DNA of 64,000 bases, taken from positions 1,364,001 through 1,428,000 of the forward strand of contig NZ_CP166730.1 of assembly GCF_041320665.1 (NCBI RefSeq), in the 5' to 3' direction. This stretch comes from Comamonas sp. GB3 AK4-5. Lineage in GTDB: Bacteria; Pseudomonadota; Gammaproteobacteria; Burkholderiales; Burkholderiaceae_C. Positions 57,726-64,000 of the stretch are shown here, one piece after another. A program made the position numbers and the translations under genes. The notes under the pieces were generated by a model. The model made no database searches, was not told the DNA's origin, and saw only the letters and a list, made by a program, of their open reading frames with translations. Each line of letters starts with the position of its first letter. Position 1 is the first letter of the stretch.

Positions 57726-58808
57726 ATGGACCGTCGTTCCCTTATCAAAAAGGCTGGCCTGGCTGGCGTGTTGGCGGCTGGTGTCGCCCCTGCCGTACAT
57801 GCCCAGGCCGCGGTGCGCTGGCGCATGGCTGCAAGCTTCCCCAAATCGCTGGACACCATCTTCGGCAGCGGCGAGAAGTTTGCGCAAACGGTCAAGGCGC
57901 TGTCCGGCGGCAAGTTTGAAGTCTCCCTGCACGCTGCCGGCGAGCTGATGCCCGCCTTTGGTGTGGTGGACGCGCTGGAGAACAGCACCATCGAAATGGC
58001 GCTGACGGCTCCCTACTATTTCACGGGCAAGAGCTCCATCTTTGCCTTCGGCTGCGCCGTGCCCTTTGGCCTGACCGCACGCCAGATGGATGCCTGGATG
58101 GAGCATGGCAACGGCCGCAAGTTGTTCGATGCCTTCTGCGCCAACTACAACATCAAGAGCTACAGCGCCGGCAACACTGGCACGCAAATGGGCGGCTGGT
58201 ACCGCAAGGAAATCAAGTCGGTGGCCGACCTCAAGGGCCTGAAGATGCGCCTGGGCGGCGGCCTGTTCGGTGAAACCATGGCCAAGCTGGGCGTGGTCTC
58301 GCAGAACATGCCTGCCGGTGATGTCTACCAGGCTCTGGAAAAGGGCACGCTGGATGCCACCGAGTTCGTCGGCCCCTACGACGACCAGAAGCTGGGCTTC
58401 AACAAGGTGGCGCCTTACTACTACTACCCCGGCTGGTGGGAAGGTGGTGCCGAGCTGGGCTTCTTTGTGAACAACAAGGCCTACAACGCGCTGTCGACCG
58501 AGAACAAGGCCATTGTGGACGCGGCCACCCGCATCGCGGCCCGCGACATGACGTCCAAGTACGACGCAGTCAACCCCATCGCGCTGAAGAAGCTGGTGGC
58601 CGACAAGACCATTCTCAAGGCCTTCCCCAAGGACACCATGGACGCTGGCTACAAGGCCGCCATGGAAGTGTTTGCCGAGCACGAGGCCAAGTCGCCCGAG
58701 TTCAAGAAGATCCACCAGGACATGCGCGCCTTCCAGCGTGACCAGCTGCTGTGGGAGAAGTTCTCCGAGTTCCGCTACAACAGCTATATGGCCTCGATCA
58801 AGCTCTGA
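57726..58808 (+). CDS. TRAP transporter solute receptor (DctP family), copy 1
   Basis: 360 residues, periplasmic. The N-terminus has a twin-arginine-like signal (MDRRSLIKKAG then APAVHAQ). VRWRMAASFPKSLDTIFG starts the mature fold; FVGPYDDQKLGF and YYYYPGWWEG match the TakP-like group that binds organic acids such as 2-oxoacids. AGGAGAAAAA precedes the ATG. A closely similar second receptor follows. The ligand is uncertain. Confidence 0.9.
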   Translation: MDRRSLIKKAGLAGVLAAGVAPAVHAQAAVRWRMAASFPKSLDTIFGSGEKFAQTVKALSGGKFEVSLHAAGELMPAFGVVDALENSTIEMALTAPYYFTGKSSIFAFGCAVPFGLTARQMDAWMEHGNGRKLFDAFCANYNIKSYSAGNTGTQMGGWYRKEIKSVADLKGLKMRLGGGLFGETMAKLGVVSQNMPAGDVYQALEKGTLDATEFVGPYDDQKLGFNKVAPYYYYPGWWEGGAELGFFVNNKAYNALSTENKAIVDAATRIAARDMTSKYDAVNPIALKKLVADKTILKAFPKDTMDAGYKAAMEVFAEHEAKSPEFKKIHQDMRAFQRDQLLWEKFSEFRYNSYMASIKL

Positions 58809-58862
58809 TAGGTTCCCATGCTGCAACACATTCCGCGAGGACTAGGTTGCAGCTTGCACTGC

Positions 58863-58912
58863 AAGCCGACACCGAAGTTCGATTCACATCGAACGATGGG
58901 TCGGCTTTTTTG
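58863..58912 (+). terminator. Terminator between the two TRAP receptors
   Basis: AAGCCGAC pairs with GTCGGCTT, with an inner GTTCGAT/ATCGAAC stem, followed by six T. Confidence 0.85.
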
Positions 58913-58977
58913 TGCCTGAAATCCGCCACAGAAGCGGATTCGCTTCCCGCAACCTGAGTCAACACAAGGAGAAGTAA

Positions 58978-60057
58978 ATGGACCGTCGTTCCGTACTCAA
59001 GCATGCCGGCGTTGCCGGTGTGCTGGCTGCCGCTGCAGCGCCAGCCGTGCATGCCCAGCCCATGGTGCGCTGGCGCATTGCCTCGAGTTTCCCCAAGTCG
59101 CTGGACACCATCTACGGCTCGGCCGAGGTGTTTGCCCAGGCCGTCAAGGCCATGTCGGGGGGCAAGTTTGAGGTCTCGGTGCACCAGGCCGGCGAGCTGA
59201 TGCCCGCCTTCAACGTGGTGGATGGCGTGCAAAACGGCACGGTGGAAATGGCCCACACCGCGCCGTATTACTTCTTTGGCAAGAACGAGGTGTTTGCCAT
59301 TGGCGGCGCCATTCCCTTTGGCATGAACTCGCGCCAGCTGACCTCGTGGATGGTGGATGGCAACGGCGCCAAGCTGATGACTGAGTTCTATGCCAAGTAC
59401 AACATCGTGCCGATGCTCGGCGGCAACACCGGCGCGCAAATGGGAGGCTGGTTCCGCAAGGAGATCAAGAGTCCGGAAGACATCAAGGGCCTGAAGTTCC
59501 GCGTCGGCGGCTTTGCCGGCAAGGTGCTGGAAAAGCTGGGCGCCGTGCCGCAAAACATCCCGGCCGGCGAGATCTACCAGTCGCTGGAAAAAGGCACCAT
59601 CGACGCGGCCGAGTGGATTGGTCCTTATGACGACCTCAAGCTCGGTCTGAACAAGGTGGCGCCTTTTTACTACTACCCCGGTTGGTGGGAAGGATCGCTC
59701 AACCTGTCCTTCTACATCAACGACAAGGCCTTCAACACCCTCAGCAACGAGCAAAAAGCCATTGTCAAATCCGCAGCCCACGAGGCCCATGTGACCACCC
59801 AGGCCCGCTATGACGCCCGCAACCCTGGTGCACTCAAGCAACTGGTGGCCGCCAAGGCCAAGGTGTTGCCCTTCCCGCAGACCGTGATGGATGCCTCGTT
59901 CAAGGCCACCATGGAGCTGTACGGTACGCTGGACTCCAGCAACCCCGACTGGAAGAAGATTTACGCCGACTACCGCAACTTCCAGCGCGACCAGGTGCTG
60001 TGGTTCCGCTTTGCAGAGTCGCGTTTTGACAACTTCATGTCGGCGCAAAAGCTGTGA
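58978..60057 (+). CDS. TRAP transporter solute receptor (DctP family), copy 2
   Basis: 359 residues, plainly a paralogue of the preceding gene along its whole length: same MDRRS signal, AVHAQ cleavage region, RWRIASSFPKSLDTIYG, IGPYDDLKLGL and YYYPGWWEG. Differences cluster near the ligand-contact segments (WIGP for FVGP, SLNLSFYIN for GAELGFFVN), so the two may bind different acids. AAGGAGAAGTAA precedes the ATG. It has its own terminator. Confidence 0.92.
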   Translation: MDRRSVLKHAGVAGVLAAAAAPAVHAQPMVRWRIASSFPKSLDTIYGSAEVFAQAVKAMSGGKFEVSVHQAGELMPAFNVVDGVQNGTVEMAHTAPYYFFGKNEVFAIGGAIPFGMNSRQLTSWMVDGNGAKLMTEFYAKYNIVPMLGGNTGAQMGGWFRKEIKSPEDIKGLKFRVGGFAGKVLEKLGAVPQNIPAGEIYQSLEKGTIDAAEWIGPYDDLKLGLNKVAPFYYYPGWWEGSLNLSFYINDKAFNTLSNEQKAIVKSAAHEAHVTTQARYDARNPGALKQLVAAKAKVLPFPQTVMDASFKATMELYGTLDSSNPDWKKIYADYRNFQRDQVLWFRFAESRFDNFMSAQKL

Positions 60058-60079
60058 GGGTGTGAATCCATAGGAGCAC

Positions 60080-60107
60080 AAAAAACCGGGCAGCTGCCCG
60101 GTTTTTT
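60080..60107 (+). terminator. Intrinsic terminator after TRAP receptor copy 2
   Basis: AAAAAACCGGGCAG pairs perfectly with CTGCCCGGTTTTTT; it may serve both strands, since nhaA converges on it. Confidence 0.92.
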
Positions 60108-60127
60108 CATGTGGGCAGTACGGTGTC

Positions 60128-61546
60128 TTACTGCGCCAGGCGGTGGCGTACCAGCAGGCCGTAGGCCAGACCCAGCACGGCCGAGGTGGCCGAGGCCGCC
60201 AAAATACCCAGCTTGGCCGCGCCCAGCAGGGCTGCATCGTCAAAGGCCAGGCCGGCCACAAAAATGGCCATGGTGAAGCCAATGCCGGCCAGCAGGCCCA
60301 CCAGCAGCACGCCGCGCAGGTTCACCCCTGGGGGCAGGGCGCACAGGCCGCTGCGCACGGCCAGCAGCGTGGCCAGCACCACGCCCACGGGCTTGCCCAG
60401 CACCAGGGCCAGCAGCACGCCCCAGGCCACGGCCTGCGGGGCGCTGGCGGACAGGTCCACACCATCAAGCTGCACACCGGCATTGGCCAGGGCAAACAGC
60501 GGCATCACGCCAAAAGCCACCCAGGGGTGCAGCAGCTGCGGCAGGCGAAACACCGGAGGCAGCAGATCGCGCTGGGCGCGCTCCACGGTACGCAGCTCCT
60601 GGTGCAGGGCTGCAGCGTCAAAGCGGCCTTGCTCGGCATGGCCCTGCACACGGCCCAGCGCCTGGTGGGCGGCCTCCAAGGGATGGGCGCGGGCCGATCG
60701 CAGGGCCACGGGCGTCATCAGCCCCAGCACCACGCCGGCCAGCGTGGGGTGGGCGCCGGTATAGAGCAGGCCCAGCCACAGCACGGCACCGGGCAGCACA
60801 TAGGCCCAGGCACTGGCCAGGCCCATGCGCTTGAACAGCAGCACCAAGGCCAGGCCCGCCAGGGCCACGACCAGGCCTTGCCAGGCCAGGCCGCCGGAGT
60901 AGAAAAAGGCAATGATGAGCACGGCCACGATGTCATCGATGATGGCCAGGGCCAGCAAAAAGATGCGTAGCGGCCCCGGAATATGCCGCCCCAGCAGGGC
61001 CAGCACGCCCACGGCAAAGGCAATGTCGGTGGCCGTGGGAATGGCCCAGCCATTGCGCGCGGCGGGCTCGCCCCAGCTCAGCCCCAGGTAGAGCAGGGCG
61101 GGCACCACCACGCCGCCCAATGCGGCCAGCACCGGCAAGGCCGCCAGGCGCAGCTGGGACAGGGCGCCCTGGTGCAGCTCGCGCCGGATTTCCATGCCTA
61201 CCACCAGGAAGAAGATGGTCATCAGCACATCGTTGACGATGAAGTGCAGATCGGTTTGCCAGCTCCAGGGCCCCAGGGTCAGGGCCACGGGTTGGTGCCA
61301 GGTGGCGAAATAGCTGGCTGCCCAGGGCGAGTTGGCCCACAACAGGGCACAGGCAGCAGCCAGCAACAGAACGGTGCCGCTCATGGCCTCGATATGCAGC
61401 CAATGGGCGATATGGGCCTGGGCGCGTTCGGTGGCGCGCTGCAGCGGCGGAATATGCGGGCTGGGTGCGGGAAAGTCGGGGTGGAGCGCGGTGGCGGTCT
61501 GGGCGGCGTGCGCGGACGCCTGGCCCTGCGGGTCGTGAGGGTGCAT
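60128..61546 (-). CDS. nhaA: Na+/H+ antiporter NhaA
   Basis: 472 residues from the ATG at 61546. About 12 helices; the ion-site aspartates are D174 (TATDIAFAVG) and D204-D205 (IIDDIVAVL), equal to E. coli D133, D163 and D164. It exchanges Na+ or Li+ for protons across the inner membrane. The first 50 residues are a hydrophilic His/Pro-rich extension. An ATG at 61606 is an alternative start. Confidence 0.94.
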   Translation of the reverse strand: MHPHDPQGQASAHAAQTATALHPDFPAPSPHIPPLQRATERAQAHIAHWLHIEAMSGTVLLLAAACALLWANSPWAASYFATWHQPVALTLGPWSWQTDLHFIVNDVLMTIFFLVVGMEIRRELHQGALSQLRLAALPVLAALGGVVVPALLYLGLSWGEPAARNGWAIPTATDIAFAVGVLALLGRHIPGPLRIFLLALAIIDDIVAVLIIAFFYSGGLAWQGLVVALAGLALVLLFKRMGLASAWAYVLPGAVLWLGLLYTGAHPTLAGVVLGLMTPVALRSARAHPLEAAHQALGRVQGHAEQGRFDAAALHQELRTVERAQRDLLPPVFRLPQLLHPWVAFGVMPLFALANAGVQLDGVDLSASAPQAVAWGVLLALVLGKPVGVVLATLLAVRSGLCALPPGVNLRGVLLVGLLAGIGFTMAIFVAGLAFDDAALLGAAKLGILAASATSAVLGLAYGLLVRHRLAQ

Positions 61547-61783
61547 GGACGGAGTTGTGGCCTGTGATGCACAGGCGGCCCGACCTGTGCTGCAACAACC
61601 TGCCATCACCCCCGTATGGGGTGGGCACCCAGCAGGCAGTGTAACGGGCTGCCAGGCCCCGCGTGGGAAAACCGTCTGCCCCGCGGGGCATGGCTTGACG
61701 TCGCAATCACTGGCCTGACTGCTCATCAAACCAGAGCGGCTACAGCGTTTGTGTATTGGGTTTCCAAATTCAAGTACCTGATT

Positions 61784-61840
61784 AGGTACTTATCTCAGGC
61801 ACTGCAGTGAAGTGATATTCCGAAGCCGGGAATTCGCCCC
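61784..61840. repeat. 57-bp dispersed repeat, copy B
   Basis: Counterpart of 44065-44121. Its left end lies in the perfect inverted repeat AAGTACCT-GATT-AGGTACTT (61772-61791); its right end runs into the block that returns inverted at 62461-62518. Confidence 0.55.
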
Positions 61841-61849
61841 GGCGGGCGA

Positions 61850-61879
61850 CCTACCTTCTTGCTCGCACAAGAAGGTAGG
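61850..61879. repeat. Perfect 12-bp hairpin
   Basis: CCTACCTTCTTG and CAAGAAGGTAGG flank CTCGCA. A looser TTTTCTTGA/TCAAGAAAA hairpin stands in the matching place of the inverted copy near 62462-62483. Confidence 0.6.
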
Positions 61880-62460
61880 CGAAGTTCACGCTTGCGTGGG
61901 GCGGAACTTATATGGCGTAGCCATGTAAGTGGAGACCAATGCGCCCCTCTATCCCCGACCCCAGCGCTGTCGCGCCGGGGCAACCTGCGTCACCCAGCAC
62001 ACAGGGCCTGCCGCAGAACTCTCTGCGCGCTTTCAGCGCTCCGCTCGAACAGCCGCGGCAAGTCAGTTGACGAAGCATGGCTGTCCTACGGCAGCCATGC
62101 GGCCCTGTGTGCTGTGCGCCGCAGGCGTGTATAGAAGGGGAATAACCGCAGCGCCAGCAGCGTGACGAAGCATCAGGTGTTTATGGCTTGGAGATAAAGT
62201 TCGTCAACGGCACAGCCTATGCAGGGCAGGTATTCGGTTCCCGCCTTCCCCCTTTTGCCCATGGCTCGGCGCGCAGAGCGCGGGGCGGGCAGCTGTGCCG
62301 CAGGACACAGCTGCTTCGTGGTCAAGCTTGCCGCAGCATGTTTGAGCAGAGCGGCTACGCCGCGCCGCGAGTTCTGCGGCACCGCCCAGGGATCGAGCAC
62401 CGAGCTTGCCCGAAGCGAAGCGCAGGGACATGGGCAGCAGGGGCGGTTTCTTTTGCTTCT

Positions 62461-62518
62461 GTTTTCTTGAGCGTTCAAGAAAATGAAGTCGCCTGCCGGG
62501 GCGAGACCCGGCCTCGGA
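62461..62518. repeat. Inverted copy of the 61817-61872 block
   Basis: On the minus strand this reads ATTCCGAGGCCGGG, CTCGCCCCGGCAGGCGAC and then a TTCTTG/CAAGAA hairpin, the same order as ATTCCGAAGCCGGG, TTCGCCCCGGCGGGCGAC and the hairpin at 61817-61879. Confidence 0.55.
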
Positions 62519-62670
62519 ATGTCATGTCTGCGCAGCAGCGCAATTCGCAGTGAAACTGCATCTGAGGCATGCCGCTAATCAGGTCCAGGCGCTCAAAAGT
62601 GCAGCGTGCAAACGCTATGGACGCTCACTTTTTTGTAGCTTTCCTGTGCGCGTGGAATGGCCTGGGCATG

Positions 62671-62702
62671 AAAAAACCCCTGGGCCGGGGCCGCAGGGGT
62701 TG
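62671..62702 (-). terminator. Intrinsic terminator after the TRAP permease gene
   Basis: On the minus strand AACCCCTG pairs with CAGGGGTT across a GC-rich loop, followed by TTTT. Confidence 0.8.
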
Positions 62703-62729
62703 GATGGGGCGCAGGGGGCGCTGGGGTGC

Positions 62730-64000
62730 TTACTTGGCGGGGGACTCGCTTTGCAGCGCGTCCTGCATGGCCTTGAGCGGGTCGTCCTCGGCGGCGGGGG
62801 CGGTCTCGGGGGCTGGTTCAGGGGCAGCCTCCGGCGAGGCTTCCATGTAGGGATTCTCGAAGTCTATGGGCGCTGCCATATCGGTCTCCATTTGCTCGCG
62901 CACCTTGTCCAGGTCATAGTCCACCTTCTCGTCCAGGCCGCTGGAGACAATGCCCGGGAAGGCAATGATCAGGCCCACCATCAGCAGCTGTATGCACAGG
63001 AAGGGGATGGCGCCCATGTAGATCTGCGTCGTGGTCACCGGGGCGATGCGCTGCTTGGTGAGCTTGTCGGTGTACTCCTTGTCCGGGGCCACCGAGCGCA
63101 GGAAGAACAGTGCAAAGCCGAAGGGCGGGTGCATGAACGAGGTCTGCATATTCACCGCCAGCAGCACGCCGAACCACACCAGGTCGATGCCCAGCTTGTC
63201 GGCCACCGGGGCCAGCAGCGGCACCACGATGAAGGACAGCTCGAAGAAGTCCAGGAAGAAGGCCAGCACGAACACCATGATGTTCACGACGATCAAAAAG
63301 CCTAGCTGGCCACCAGGCAGGCCGGCCAGCAGATGCTCCACCCACAGCGGGCCATCCACGCCCTGGAAGGTCAGGCCGAACATGGTGGCGCCGATCAGGA
63401 TGAACAGCACAAAGCAGGACAGCTTGGTCGTGCCCACCAGGGCTTGGCGCAGCAGTTGGTAGTTCAGGCGCTTGCGCAGCAAGGCCAGGATGATGGCGCC
63501 CAAGGCACCCATGGCGCCGCCCTCGGTGGGCGTGGCAATGCCCAGGAAGATGGTGCCCAGCACCAGGAAGATCAGCAGCAGCGGCGGGATCAGCACAAAG
63601 GTGACTTTTTCAGCCACCTGAGAGAGCAGGCCCATGCGGGTGATGCGGTTGATGGAGGCGGCCACAAAGGCCAGGGCCACGCCAAAGCACATGGCGAAGA
63701 CGATGGTTTCATCGGTGGCCACTTTCTCCACCACTTCACCGGACAGCCAGGTGTGGATGGCTTCCATGTTGTGGGCGGCGAACAGGGACACGCCCACGCA
63801 CAGCACGGTGAGCACCAGCAGCGAAGGCAGGCCGGAGGAGCCGTCTTTTTCCTTCAGGCTGCGCGCTTCGGGCGGCAGGGCCGGCACCAGGGCGGGCTTG
63901 AAGATGGCCAGTGCAAAAATCAAGAGCATGTACAGGCCCACCAGCATGAAGCCGGGGACAAAAGCGCCCTTGTACAGATCACCCACGCTGCGGCCCAGCT
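62730..64000 (-). CDS. TRAP transporter large permease (DctM family), 5' end outside window
   Basis: At least 423 residues; the frame is still open at the window edge. The DctM pattern is clear: PPLLLIFLVLGTIFLGIATPTEGGAMG (in parts: FLGIATPTEGGAMG), FFLDFFELSFIVVPLLAPV and NMQTSFMHPPFGFALFFLRS. The acidic, Ala/Pro/Glu-rich C-terminal tail of about 60 residues is unusual. It is the ion-coupled membrane component of a TRAP system; the receptors at 57726-60057 may be its partners, though they lie on the other strand with nhaA between. Confidence 0.9.
   Translation of the reverse strand, partial: LGRSVGDLYKGAFVPGFMLVGLYMLLIFALAIFKPALVPALPPEARSLKEKDGSSGLPSLLVLTVLCVGVSLFAAHNMEAIHTWLSGEVVEKVATDETIVFAMCFGVALAFVAASINRITRMGLLSQVAEKVTFVLIPPLLLIFLVLGTIFLGIATPTEGGAMGALGAIILALLRKRLNYQLLRQALVGTTKLSCFVLFILIGATMFGLTFQGVDGPLWVEHLLAGLPGGQLGFLIVVNIMVFVLAFFLDFFELSFIVVPLLAPVADKLGIDLVWFGVLLAVNMQTSFMHPPFGFALFFLRSVAPDKEYTDKLTKQRIAPVTTTQIYMGAIPFLCIQLLMVGLIIAFPGIVSSGLDEKVDYDLDKVREQMETDMAAPIDFENPYMEASPEAAPEPAPETAPAAEDDPLKAMQDALQSESPAK

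Larger units (their letters stand above)
61547..62729. other. 1.2-kb gene-free region rich in repeats
   Basis: No frame here looks like a real protein: the longest translate Arg/Cys-rich, low-complexity sequence. The region contains repeat copy B (61784-61840), a 12-bp perfect hairpin (61850-61879) and an inverted copy of the same block (62461-62518). It reads as decayed mobile or intergenic repeat DNA. Confidence 0.6.

Noticed and set aside
62188..62553. 121-codon plus-strand frame in the repeat-rich gap
   Set aside because: Arg/Cys/Ala-rich translation with no domain, lying across an inverted repeat block; judged non-coding.

Overview
The window is GC-rich bacterial chromosome with the look of a betaproteobacterium of the Comamonadaceae, most like Comamonas. 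The signs are the 14-gene nuo operon with separate nuoC and nuoD followed by DUF2818, the fkpB-ispH pair, the secG-tRNA-Leu-nuoA junction, the CBS protein beginning MFYVFGINGP, a liv cassette and TRAP solute receptors. The genus is an inference; no rRNA lies in the window.

Layout. 1-5.4 kb (minus strand) is an iron-uptake cell-surface signalling unit: FecI-type sigma factor, FecR-type regulator, TonB-dependent siderophore receptor with an N-terminal signalling domain, and a phytase-like lipoprotein cut by the window edge. Fur-box-like palindromes precede the sigma gene and the receptor gene. 5.5-9.4 kb holds radC, fkpB-ispH, a small membrane protein, two non-autonomous repeat elements and a CBS-domain protein. 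9.6-12 kb holds serS, tRNA-Ser(CGA), two identical tRNA-Arg(ACG) genes and greB. 12.1-15.8 kb is a minor-pilin operon, fimT-pilV-pilW-pilX-pilE, with no pilY1. 15.8-22.4 kb holds ribD, rpsO, pnp, a quinone oxidoreductase, tpiA, secG and tRNA-Leu(GAG). 22.5-37.9 kb is the complex I operon nuoA-N plus DUF2818 and DUF1178 genes. 38.2-43 kb is a branched-chain amino acid-type ABC transporter. 43.4-47.7 kb holds a DUF924 protein, a mercaptopyruvate sulfurtransferase, an EamA exporter and a Rieske oxygenase. 48.4-51.6 kb is the isoprenoid operon xseB-ispA-dxs. 51.7-57.4 kb (minus strand) is a compact type VI secretion island: vgrG, a two-domain effector and a putative periplasmic immunity gene. 57.7-64 kb holds two tandem TRAP receptors, nhaA, a 1.2-kb repeat-rich gap and a TRAP large permease that runs off the window.

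How the parts work together. Most of the window is housekeeping: NADH oxidation, isoprenoid precursors (ispH, ispA, dxs), translation and RNA turnover. The accessory parts are the vgrG-effector-immunity island, the iron-signalling unit and the mobile repeats. The vgrG island is the best candidate for something little described. Its effector joins an M23-like N-terminal domain with altered metal-site residues to a GH19/lysozyme-like C-terminal domain, and base composition falls sharply from the toxin half into the neighbouring immunity gene, as expected for a swapped toxin-immunity cassette. Two 268-bp structured repeats with 18-bp terminal inverted repeats (8.2 and 48.1 kb), a 175-bp inverted-repeat element flanked by 11-bp direct repeats (8.5 kb), and a segment bounded by inverted repeats (61.8-62.5 kb) are the main non-coding signals.
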